Below, piece by piece: positions 7,911 to 15,583 of a stretch of 21,665 bases of DNA. The translations under genes were made by a program, and so were the position numbers. How positions within the stretch are numbered: the first letter of the stretch is position 1; the number at the start of each line of letters is the position of its first letter. The notes below the pieces were generated by a model. The model had not been told where the DNA came from. It did no database searches and worked only from the letters and a program-made list of their open reading frames with translations. The DNA is from CAUZRD01 sp963582255 (lineage in GTDB: Bacteria; Pseudomonadota; Alphaproteobacteria; Rhizobiales; TMED25): contig CAUZRD010000016.1 of assembly GCA_963582255.1 (NCBI GenBank), positions 1 to 21,665 on the forward strand, given 5' to 3'.

Positions 7911-7930
7911 GGGTTGCAAGCTTGCAACCC
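7911..7930. repeat. Perfect 20-bp palindrome between divergent bcp and AsmA-like gene
   Basis: GGGTTGCAAG is followed directly by its own reverse complement CTTGCAACCC. The centre lies about 80 bases from both start codons (7839 on the minus strand, 8000 on the plus strand). No T run follows on either strand, which argues against a terminator. An operator for a dimeric regulator acting on one or both genes is the best guess; the regulator is unknown. Confidence 0.5.
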
Positions 7931-7999
7931 GCAACAGAGAATGATGCCTGTGACACCCTTATTCTGCAATAAAAACCTGCCTATTTGCGAGCTAGTGTA

Positions 8000-10900
8000 A
8001 TGAGTTTTCGTCAACTTGATCTAATTTCTCTGTCTGCTCTTCTTAAACAGTGGGTTAGCGGTGTGCTGCACACGCGATTGAGGCGGCGCATTGCTATCGT
8101 TTGTTTCGTTATTTTGATCGTCGGTATTTCCAGTATCGGAGCTGCGGTCGGATTACTTATGTGGCGCCTTTCGGAAGGACCTATCAGGCTTGAGGTAATT
8201 GACAGCACCATTGAAACTGCGGTTGCACGCCAACTTGGCGACGTCAAGGTGGATATCGTTGGAGCTGAGCTTTTCCGCGAGAGCGATGGATCGATGGCGG
8301 TGCGTCTTACTGATGTGGTCATACGTGACAAAGAAGGACAATTTCTTGCCCGTGCGCCTGAAGCGGTGGTGGCAACGCGGTTTATTTCGGCTGCATTTGG
8401 ATTGGTTGTCCCAACCCGCATTGAATTGATAGGCCCGCATATCACGATTCACCGAAGTCAGGCAGGCAATATTAGATTTGGGTTTCGTGGTCCGCCAGCC
8501 GACGATATATCTGTGTTGGATGCGGTTGAAACTTTAGCTGACACTAGTCTGGTGGGCACTGAAAGTGTGTTAGTTTCAGCGGCCACAGAGCATGCTAAAA
8601 CAGCAAAACTTGCTAATGTGGATACTCAAGACATAGCCCTAGAAAACTTGTCCCTTAGCCTTATTTCTAATCTGTCTAGCAACAGCGGGTTCATGGGCAC
8701 GGTTGATCGCCTCTTAGTTAGGCGCGCTCGCTTAACGCTGTTTGATGAAGCCAGTCAGTCGCTGTGGGACTCCCACAATGCAACTTTGCATATTACTCGC
8801 TCCGATGGCGGGTTATCAGTTTTTATTGATACCCTATTCTCGACTGACAGTGGTGATTGGTGGTTTCGCTCCACCCTTGAAAAAAGTGGTCCGCAAGCCC
8901 CACTTTTAATTGATGCTGAGTTTGACAGTGTTGTTCCTTCAGAGATTATCGCACGGATTGAAGCGTTGGCGGAGTTTTCCGGTTTTGATATGCCGGTTTC
9001 AGGACATTTTAAGGCGAATATTTCGCCTGAGGGTTATGTTGATTCTGTGAGCGGCGATGTGCGGATGGGCACAGGATTTTTGCGCCACATCCCGTTTTTA
9101 AATACCAAGATGATGCCCTATCTAGTCGATGAGGCTCGTGTTGCTGCGACATATAGACGCGTGGAGAACAAACTTGATATTAGCCATTTCTCTGTTCAGG
9201 TAGGCTCATCGCGAGCCTCGTTGTCTGGGACGCTTGCACCTGAGCTTGGTGAGGAGGGTGATGTAGTCGCAGCGCGGTTTGATTTACGCTCGGAAAATTT
9301 GACATTTTTAACCTCTGATCAGGCACCTCCGATTATCATTAACCGCGCTCTGGCATCAGGCCGAATGATGATGGATCGCTCGAGGTTGGAAATAGACACT
9401 ATCAGTGCTGAATTTCCGCAAGGCCGTTTTACGTTCGGTGTTACCGCAACATTTGAGCCTGAGCAGGCTGTTGCTATACAGGGTACGCTCGAAGATATTC
9501 CTGTTGCCTCCCTGATGCAGATTTGGCCGCGTCTGGACAGTTATAATAATACACAAAAAACGGGTTCATTCAGCGTTGCCAATAAGACGCGTGAATGGCT
9601 TAAGCACAATATAACCGATGGGGTGATAAGGGATGGCGTGGTGCAAGTGATGCTGTCGAGCTCCGATTTTGAGGAGTTTTCTGATGGTAATTCCTTTCCT
9701 GATAATACCATCAACATCGAATTAAATCTTGCCGATATTACTGCTGACTATCTTGATCCCTTGCCACCATTAGAACAGGCGAGCGGTGCTGTAATTATCA
9801 ATTCTGACAGTGTCATATTGTCACTGGATAAAGGCATAGTCCATACGCCCGGAGGTGAGGTGTTGACGGTCAATAAAGGCCGGTTTGAAGTGCCGATGTT
9901 AGAAAAAAATGATTTTGGCTATCTTGATGGAAAGGTAGCCCTTGAAATAGTCGGTCCCACTTCGGCTTCCCTAGAATTCTTAAGTCTTAAGCCGCTTCAA
10001 TTTACCAGCGAAATTGACTTCGATATTTCTAAAGTTAGCGGACAATCAGAGCTTAACGTCGATCTGGTTTTACCGTTGGTTAATGATGTCCCTTTTAGCA
10101 ACATTAACTATGAGGTAGGCGCGATAGTAAGAGATCTCGCCATCCAGGACGCGTTTGGCGATATCACGTTAAAATCTTCTGAGCTCCAAATTATAGCTAC
10201 TCCCAAGAAAATAGATGCTGAAGGCAATGTTTTTTTAAACGGCCTACCTGCGAAAGCAAAATGGGAAATTATGCTTGATCAACCGGGAGGGTTGAGCAAT
10301 CGATTACAATTAGCAACCGCGGTCGATGCGGAAAATTTTGGACGTCTTGGTAAAGTTCTAGGTCGCGTTGGTGAAAAGTTGGATGATTATTGGCAGGGTA
10401 AAATGCCGATCCACCTTGAAGCGACTGGGCAAGGTTTTAGCCTGGATAGTTTTGCAATAAATGCCGACGTAACTAACAGTCATTTTCAGGTTCCAGCTAT
10501 TGGCTGGTCTAAACCGGTTGGAAGCGCGGCGCAGTTAAATTTAAATGTTGAAATGTTGCCCAATAACCAAGTTAGAATTAGTGAAATAGTGCTGAGTGGA
10601 AAAGATATCAACCTGGAAGGTGCACTCAGACTCGATCCAGACTGTAGTCTGTACAAGGCTGATATTTCAAGACTGCGCCTGGGTCAGAAAGCTGACCTTT
10701 CTCTGAATGGTTTGCGTGGCGATGACGGTGTGTTTCGTGTTACAGTTAAGGGCCGTAATTTTGATGCTAGCGAGTTGCTTCGTCGTGAAATTGAGGGTCA
10801 AGCAAGTCGACAGGCCGACGATCTTGCTCGTCCGACCACGATCGATTATCATATTGATGCAGTTCGTGGCGCCGATAATATCCCTTTGAACGGAGCGCGC

Positions 10901-11584
10901 GGGCAGATCAGGATGGATAAAGGTCTTGTGGTCGGTGTCCAACTAGATGGTCAGTTCACCGAAGGACAGATTTTTCAGTTAAATTTTAATCGCGGCGGTG
11001 GCAACGTGCCGGCTCTGGTGAACATCGAAGCTTCGGATGCTGGCGAATTTGTTCGCTTCTTTGGCCTTTACAAAAGAGCTTATGGAGGCGCGATGATATT
11101 GCGTGCGCAAGGTCCCGATGAGAGATCTCTGGTGGGAACGATCGAGGCTCACAATTTTTCCGTCCGAGATGAACCGGTTTTATCGCAAATAGCCCAAACT
11201 ATATCCGGATTGGCCGAAGAAACTGCCCGTGATTTTAAATTCTCCCGTCTGAGGCTTGATTTTGAACGCCGGGGCGGGATTCTAGATATCAAGGATGCGC
11301 TGATTGGCGGGCCAGCAGTAGGTGTTACCATTCGTGGAACTGTCGATATTGCTGGAGAAGAACTTGGACTCTCGGGAACCTATATTCCAGCTTATGGTCT
11401 AAATACTGTATTTTCCGGCATCCCTTTGGTTGGGCCAATCCTATCGGGTCGTTCAGGCGAGGGCATATTCGGTATGACATTTGAGGTGGCTGGGCGGATG
11501 GAAAATCCGACCATTAAGATAAATCCTATGTCGACTATAGCGCCAGGTCTGTTGCGACGGTTATTCGAATTTAGCCCAGATTAA
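8000..11584 (+). CDS. AsmA/YhdP-like (DUF3971) large envelope protein
   Basis: A 1194-aa protein with a short cytoplasmic N-terminus containing RLRRR, one transmembrane helix at about residues 30-53, and a very long periplasmic part dominated by alternating beta-strand sequence, as in the AsmA clan (AsmA, TamB, YhdP, YdbH). Members are thought to form hydrophobic grooves that carry phospholipids from inner to outer membrane. The C-terminus is diagnostic: LDFERRGGILDIKDALIGGPAVGVTIRG, then a segment with SGTYIPAYGLN, PLVGPILSG and NPMSTIAPGLLRRLFEF, which I recognise from alphaproteobacterial proteins of this group. The frame is open from TTG 7985, but ATG 8000 is the better start; no good ribosome site precedes either. 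It stands alone, divergent from bcp and convergent with tyrS. Family assignment is firm; lipid transport is inferred from relatives. Confidence 0.85.
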   Translation: MSFRQLDLISLSALLKQWVSGVLHTRLRRRIAIVCFVILIVGISSIGAAVGLLMWRLSEGPIRLEVIDSTIETAVARQLGDVKVDIVGAELFRESDGSMAVRLTDVVIRDKEGQFLARAPEAVVATRFISAAFGLVVPTRIELIGPHITIHRSQAGNIRFGFRGPPADDISVLDAVETLADTSLVGTESVLVSAATEHAKTAKLANVDTQDIALENLSLSLISNLSSNSGFMGTVDRLLVRRARLTLFDEASQSLWDSHNATLHITRSDGGLSVFIDTLFSTDSGDWWFRSTLEKSGPQAPLLIDAEFDSVVPSEIIARIEALAEFSGFDMPVSGHFKANISPEGYVDSVSGDVRMGTGFLRHIPFLNTKMMPYLVDEARVAATYRRVENKLDISHFSVQVGSSRASLSGTLAPELGEEGDVVAARFDLRSENLTFLTSDQAPPIIINRALASGRMMMDRSRLEIDTISAEFPQGRFTFGVTATFEPEQAVAIQGTLEDIPVASLMQIWPRLDSYNNTQKTGSFSVANKTREWLKHNITDGVIRDGVVQVMLSSSDFEEFSDGNSFPDNTINIELNLADITADYLDPLPPLEQASGAVIINSDSVILSLDKGIVHTPGGEVLTVNKGRFEVPMLEKNDFGYLDGKVALEIVGPTSASLEFLSLKPLQFTSEIDFDISKVSGQSELNVDLVLPLVNDVPFSNINYEVGAIVRDLAIQDAFGDITLKSSELQIIATPKKIDAEGNVFLNGLPAKAKWEIMLDQPGGLSNRLQLATAVDAENFGRLGKVLGRVGEKLDDYWQGKMPIHLEATGQGFSLDSFAINADVTNSHFQVPAIGWSKPVGSAAQLNLNVEMLPNNQVRISEIVLSGKDINLEGALRLDPDCSLYKADISRLRLGQKADLSLNGLRGDDGVFRVTVKGRNFDASELLRREIEGQASRQADDLARPTTIDYHIDAVRGADNIPLNGARGQIRMDKGLVVGVQLDGQFTEGQIFQLNFNRGGGNVPALVNIEASDAGEFVRFFGLYKRAYGGAMILRAQGPDERSLVGTIEAHNFSVRDEPVLSQIAQTISGLAEETARDFKFSRLRLDFERRGGILDIKDALIGGPAVGVTIRGTVDIAGEELGLSGTYIPAYGLNTVFSGIPLVGPILSGRSGEGIFGMTFEVAGRMENPTIKINPMSTIAPGLLRRLFEFSPD

Positions 11585-11639
11585 CAGAAATTTTTGCTGC
11601 AGAAATGGCTAGTGTGAATAGGCTTAATTTCAAGGCTCG

Positions 11640-12890
11640 TTAGAGCAATCGTAACAAGGCGTGGAGCTTTTTTCCGCGCGCTAACTTTATCCAGCCATCA
11701 GATGTAACATCACTGAGGCTGATTTTTGCCGCCTCATCACGAACCACTATATCGTTCACCCGTAGAGCGCCGCCGCGAATTTCCCGGCGAGCTTCACTGT
11801 TTGAGGAGACGAGTTTGCAAAAGACAAACGCGAGCAGTACCCCAAGCCCGCTCTCAAGTTCGCCTCGATCTATCTCAAAACTTGGCAAAGCCTCGCCAAC
11901 CGTTCCCTGTTCAAATGTCTGCTGCGCTGTTTTTTGTGCCAACACGGCATTCTCCAGGCCATGGGCGAGCATGGTTGCTTCATCAGCGAGGATTTTCTTT
12001 GCTTCATTGAGCTCTTGGCCTTCCAACTTCTCCAGTCTGGAAATCTCATCCAGTGGCAATTCTGTGAACAGTCGCAAGAATCGACCAACATCAGGATCAT
12101 CAGTATTGCGCCAATATTGCCAATAGTTATAGGGACTAACCAGATCGGCGTTCAGCCATACCGCACCATCGGCAGTCTTACCCATTTTTGCACCAGATGA
12201 AGTCGCCAAAAGAGGCGTGGTTAAGGCAAACAATTCCGCTCCCTCGATCCTTCGACCCAGATCTATTCCGCTAATAATATTGCCCCATTGATCGGATCCA
12301 CCAAGTTGTAGTTGGCAGCCAAAACGTCGATAAAGCTCAACAAAATCATATGCTTGAAGAACCATATAGTTGAATTCTAGGAAGGAAAGTGGTTGTTCGC
12401 GTTCCAGGCGCATTTTTACTGACTCAAACGTTAGCATGCGGTTGACAGAGAAATGCTGGCCGACATCACGTAAAAAATCGACATATGAAAGATCAAGTAG
12501 CCAGTCCGAATTATCAGCAAGAATGGCACCACCTTCGCCAAATTCTATGAAGTTCTCGAATATGCTGGAAATACCCAGTTTGTTGGCTTCGATTTGCTCG
12601 GTGCTTAATATCTGACGGGCCTCATCCTTGCCGGATGGGTCGCCGATGCGCGTGGTGCCTGCGCCCATGAGAATGATCGGTTGGTGTCCGCATTTTTGTA
12701 GCCACCGCAACAGCATGATTTGAACAAGTGAGCCAACATGCAAACTCGTCGCGGTTAGATCAAATCCAATGTAAGCTCTCAGTTGTTGTGTGTGCGCGAG
12801 CTTATCAAGCGCAGGCCCGTCGGAGAGCTGATGAACAAAGCCTCGTTCAACCAGCGTACGTAAAAGTTCGGATTGATATTCGCTTTTCAC
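11640..12890 (-). CDS. tyrS: Tyrosyl-tRNA synthetase
   Basis: Class I aminoacyl-tRNA synthetase that activates tyrosine with ATP and loads it on tRNA-Tyr. The 416-aa protein has the Rossmann-fold signature HVGS (H51-S54, the HIGH motif), GGSDQWGNI, and KMGKT (K235-T239, the KMSKS motif). An S4-like RNA-binding domain sits at the C-terminus (about 350-416, with GGALRVNDIVVRDEAAKIS). All key elements are present. The start is GTG, supported by AGGAG seven bases upstream. The gene is convergent with the AsmA-like gene (55 bases apart) and divergent from anmK (70 bases), the usual neighbour in Rhizobiales. I see no T-box or other leader; the gap to anmK holds a short dyad. Confidence 0.97.
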   Translation of the reverse strand: MKSEYQSELLRTLVERGFVHQLSDGPALDKLAHTQQLRAYIGFDLTATSLHVGSLVQIMLLRWLQKCGHQPIILMGAGTTRIGDPSGKDEARQILSTEQIEANKLGISSIFENFIEFGEGGAILADNSDWLLDLSYVDFLRDVGQHFSVNRMLTFESVKMRLEREQPLSFLEFNYMVLQAYDFVELYRRFGCQLQLGGSDQWGNIISGIDLGRRIEGAELFALTTPLLATSSGAKMGKTADGAVWLNADLVSPYNYWQYWRNTDDPDVGRFLRLFTELPLDEISRLEKLEGQELNEAKKILADEATMLAHGLENAVLAQKTAQQTFEQGTVGEALPSFEIDRGELESGLGVLLAFVFCKLVSSNSEARREIRGGALRVNDIVVRDEAAKISLSDVTSDGWIKLARGKKLHALLRLL

Positions 12891-12908
12891 CGATGAGCTC
12901 CTGATGTT

Positions 12909-12922
12909 GCGATGAGCATCGC
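12909..12922. repeat. Short dyad in the tyrS-anmK divergent gap
   Basis: GCGATG, two bases, CATCGC: a perfect six-base inverted repeat 18 bases ahead of the tyrS start and 38 bases ahead of the anmK start. It could be an operator shared by both genes or a small hairpin in the tyrS leader. Function unknown. Confidence 0.3.
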
Positions 12923-12960
12923 GTAGAGTTTCTCTCTAGCCGGTGTAGCAGTTTGAAAAA

Positions 12961-14106
12961 ATGAATCAACTTGTCCCTACGACGACATTAACAGCTATCG
13001 GCCTTATGAGTGGTACATCACTCGATGGGGTTGATGCCGCTGTGATCATCACGGATGGCGAGGGGCAAGTGGAATCGGGTGCGGCAATTTCAATTCCATA
13101 CCCACAAGATTTGCGCAATGAGTTGCGCTGCTTATTGGACAGATTGGCGATTGAGGACGATCTTCGTGAATTGCGTTCTAAGACCAACGATCTTGAAGCA
13201 CGTCTTACCCGTTTAAACGGCAGGGCAGTACGTGATTTGATGTGCAAATCCGGGCTGGAGCCCAGTCTAATCGATGTTGTTGGCTACCATGGTCAGACCT
13301 TGCTTCATCGCCCCGAGGTAGGAGTCACTATTCAGATAGGTAGTGGAGAGCAGCTTGCAGAACAGCTTGGGATACAAGTTGTGACAGATTTTCGCCAGAA
13401 CGATGTGAAAGCCGGGGGTGAAGGTGCCCCATTAGCGCCCGCCTATCATCGGGCACTAGCCATGGCTAGTGGCTGTGGAGTGCAATGTCTAGTCAATATT
13501 GGTGGGGTGGCAAATGTGACTTGGCTAGACACAGAGCGGGATCCTCAAGCCTTTGATACTGGCCCTGGCAATGCGCTGTTGGATGATTTTATTGTCGAAC
13601 GTACTGGCGCGCTTTTCGATGAAGGAGGGGTTTTAGCATGCGCCGGCAACATTGATCAAAGCAGTCTTGAAAAATTATTGGACCATCCTTATTTCAATCG
13701 CCCTCCGCCAAAATCGCTTGACCGCAATGCATTTTCCTTGAACTCTGTCTCTCATCTTTCGACAAATGATGGGGCTGCGACCCTTGCTGCATTTACCGCA
13801 CGGACTATTGCAAGAGCCCAAGAACACTTTTTGCAGCCGCCGCGCCGCTGGGTGATTTGTGGTGGAGGGCGTAAAAATCTTGGCATCATGAACGCCCTTA
13901 CCGGACAATTGGGTCAACCAGTGATTTCTGCCGAACAAGCAGGATGGCGCGGCGATGACATAGAAGCGCAAGCCTTTGCCTATCTGGCAGTACGATCACT
14001 CAAGGGCTTGCCGCTTTCCTGGCCGACTACCACTGGGGTGCCAACACCTATGACGGGCGGTGTTGTTCATACTCCAAATAGCCAGGATCTTAGGACTGGT
14101 AGATAA
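12961..14106 (+). CDS. anmK: Anhydro-N-acetylmuramic acid kinase
   Basis: Cytoplasmic recycling enzyme: it opens the 1,6-anhydro ring of anhydro-MurNAc released from peptidoglycan turnover and phosphorylates it to MurNAc-6-phosphate. The 381-aa protein matches the family in length and in its motifs: GLMSGTSLDGVD (residues 14-25, phosphate binding), GYHGQTLLHRP, DFRQNDVKAGGEGAPLAPAYH with the presumed catalytic aspartate, NIGGVANVTWL and FDTGPGNALLDDF, and a late CGGGRKN. ATG 12961 is used because it leaves the usual short lead before the first motif; no clear Shine-Dalgarno precedes it. The MurNAc-6-P etherase that would follow is not in the window, so the end of the pathway cannot be judged. 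Divergent from tyrS. Confidence 0.95.
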   Translation: MNQLVPTTTLTAIGLMSGTSLDGVDAAVIITDGEGQVESGAAISIPYPQDLRNELRCLLDRLAIEDDLRELRSKTNDLEARLTRLNGRAVRDLMCKSGLEPSLIDVVGYHGQTLLHRPEVGVTIQIGSGEQLAEQLGIQVVTDFRQNDVKAGGEGAPLAPAYHRALAMASGCGVQCLVNIGGVANVTWLDTERDPQAFDTGPGNALLDDFIVERTGALFDEGGVLACAGNIDQSSLEKLLDHPYFNRPPPKSLDRNAFSLNSVSHLSTNDGAATLAAFTARTIARAQEHFLQPPRRWVICGGGRKNLGIMNALTGQLGQPVISAEQAGWRGDDIEAQAFAYLAVRSLKGLPLSWPTTTGVPTPMTGGVVHTPNSQDLRTGR

Positions 14107-14154
14107 GGCTTAGTAAGTCGTAAAAGCACCAAAAAGATATTGATGAAGCACCAC

Positions 14155-14808
14155 CTATTTTTGTTGTACTGGGCCTAGGCGCTTGTCGAGATAGGTATTA
14201 GTTATGCCAAGAAGTTCATCGACATGGTTTTCAAAAAAGTGGTTTGCTCCTGGAATGACAGTATGGGTGATCACGATGCCCTTCTGCAGCTTTAGCCGCT
14301 CGACAAGTTTTGCAACATCCTTTTTGGGAGCAACAGAGTCATTTTCACCATTCACCATCAAGCCTGACGAAGGGCATGGAGCGAGAAACGTAAAGTCATA
14401 GAGATTTGCCGGTGGGGCTACGGAAATGAACCCCTCAATTTCTGGTCGGCGCATCAAGAGTTGCATCGATATCCAGGCACCGAACGAAATGCCAGCTATC
14501 CAGCAGCCGCGCGAATCGCTATTAAAACTTTGTGCCCAGTCAAGTGCGCTAGCCGCATCGGAAAGCTCTCCCAGGCCGTTGTCAAATGTCCCTTGGCTGC
14601 GGCCAACGCCGCGAAAGTTGAATCTGAGAACGGAAAATCCGCGTTCAACGAAAGCGTAGAAATACTGGTAAACAATCGGATTGTTCATCGTGCCGCCAAA
14701 CTGCGGATGCGGATGTAATATGAGGGCGATAGGTGAATTATGCTCACCATTATGATGATAACGCCCTTCAATTCGACCGGCTGGACCGTTGAATATGACC
14801 TCTGGCAT
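14155..14808 (-). CDS. Alpha/beta hydrolase, small conserved alphaproteobacterial type
   Basis: Serine hydrolase fold of unknown substrate (217 aa from the chosen start). The nucleophile elbow is GISFG with Ser108, the acid is probably Asp157 (GENDSVAP) and the base His190 (GANHFF). An early LHPHPQFGGTMNNPIVY stretch, with the backbone for an oxyanion hole, is a hallmark of this group (COG2945-like). The frame is open back to ATG 14865, but ATG 14808 begins with MPEVIFNGPAGRIEGRYH, the conserved start of the family, and has AAGGAA about ten bases upstream; the longer version adds a basic, unconserved leader. No signal peptide, so probably cytoplasmic. It is convergent with anmK and divergent from iscR. 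The family is clear; the reaction is not. Confidence 0.88.
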   Translation of the reverse strand: MPEVIFNGPAGRIEGRYHHNGEHNSPIALILHPHPQFGGTMNNPIVYQYFYAFVERGFSVLRFNFRGVGRSQGTFDNGLGELSDAASALDWAQSFNSDSRGCWIAGISFGAWISMQLLMRRPEIEGFISVAPPANLYDFTFLAPCPSSGLMVNGENDSVAPKKDVAKLVERLKLQKGIVITHTVIPGANHFFENHVDELLGITNTYLDKRLGPVQQK

Positions 14809-14948
14809 TCGTTGCGCTTTCCTTGCTTTTGTGCTGTGTCGCATAAACGCAATCGGAAGAACCAATCGACGAACGACAATACTTGATTATTTTACTCAAC
14901 ATATATATCTGAACCCTATGGACCCACGCGATGCATGGTGCACATAGC

Positions 14949-14982
14949 CCCGATCCCCACCAATTTTAGAATCGGGAAATTG
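14949..14982. repeat. Interleaved inverted repeats upstream of iscR
   Basis: Two six-base inverted repeats overlap: CCCGAT (14949-14954) with ATCGGG (14971-14976), and CAATTT (14961-14966) with AAATTG (14977-14982). They cannot easily form together as a pseudoknot because no bases separate the last two arms, so they would be alternative hairpins or adjoining protein sites. TTTAGAA at 14965-14971 resembles half of the iron-control (ICE) motif bound by Irr in Rhizobiales. The block lies 86 bases ahead of iscR. No convincing E. coli-like IscR site or -35/-10 pair is visible in the 259-base gap 14809-15067. Confidence 0.35.
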
Positions 14983-15067
14983 TTCATACCACGACGCGCT
15001 ACCGAACATGCAAGTGCATTGGGTGAGTAGATGTTTATCTAGGGCTATTCAGTGTTGGAGCAGAATT

Positions 15068-15583
15068 ATGAATCTGTCGACCAAAGGTAGATACGCGGTG
15101 ATGGCTATGTCCGATCTAGCTCGCAACTCTGATCTACCTAGCGTGTCGCTTGCGGAAGTAGCCGAACGCCAGGCCATCTCTCGTGACTATTTGGTTCAGT
15201 TGTTTGCCAAACTAAAAAACGCTGGTTTGGTAACCAGCGTTAGAGGTAGAACAGGCGGTTATCAGCTCTCCTCCCCAGCAAGAGATATTCGCATTCTCGA
15301 TATCATGCATGCCGCTGAGGAGTCTTTCAAAACCACTAGATGTTGCGGTGTGCCGGAGAAGGGCTGTGTGTGTTTCAAACGCTGTCTCACCCACGATTTG
15401 TGGGATGCACTGGAAGCTCACATCGCAGTATTTTTGCATTCTGTCACGCTTGCCGATGTTTTGGATGGCCATCTGCATGCATTCGTTGCGCCTGGCCCAG
15501 GCTGCCGCAACATATTGAGCTTTGGATTTGAAGGCGTTATTTGTAGTTCTGAGAAGGTTGGGGTGGATGCGTATTTATCTTGA
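15068..15583 (+). CDS. iscR: Rrf2 family iron-sulfur cluster regulator IscR
   Basis: Transcription regulator that senses Fe-S status through its own [2Fe-2S] cluster and controls cluster-assembly genes. The 171-aa protein begins MNLSTKGRYAVMAM and has the winged helix (VSLAEVAERQAISRDYLVQLFAKLKNAGLV, then SVRGRTGGYQL) at 1-70. Cluster ligands are C92, C100, C106 and H109, the last two in the IscR-type CLTH motif; this separates it from RirA. Additional cysteines are at 93, 102, 146 and 159. Residue 43 is Val where E. coli has Glu. An upstream GTG/ATG at 15008 is in frame, but ATG 15068 with GGAG seven bases before it matches the family start. The last 17 bases overlap the next gene. First gene of the SUF operon, probably self-regulated. 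Confidence 0.93.
   Translation: MNLSTKGRYAVMAMSDLARNSDLPSVSLAEVAERQAISRDYLVQLFAKLKNAGLVTSVRGRTGGYQLSSPARDIRILDIMHAAEESFKTTRCCGVPEKGCVCFKRCLTHDLWDALEAHIAVFLHSVTLADVLDGHLHAFVAPGPGCRNILSFGFEGVICSSEKVGVDAYLS

Noticed and set aside
10667..10942. Minus-strand open frame of 91 codons inside the AsmA-like gene
   Set aside because: It is a shadow of the long plus-strand gene; its product has no recognisable domain and no ribosome site is evident.
14809..14865. N-terminal leader of the alpha/beta hydrolase as a signal peptide
   Set aside because: The extra residues are basic and lack a hydrophobic core, and the family start MPEVIFNGPAG with its own AAGGAA site lies downstream.
14949..14982. H-type pseudoknot upstream of iscR
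   Set aside because: The arms have pseudoknot order, but no bases lie between the last two arms, so no strand could cross the first six-base stem. Alternative hairpins or protein sites are more reasonable.
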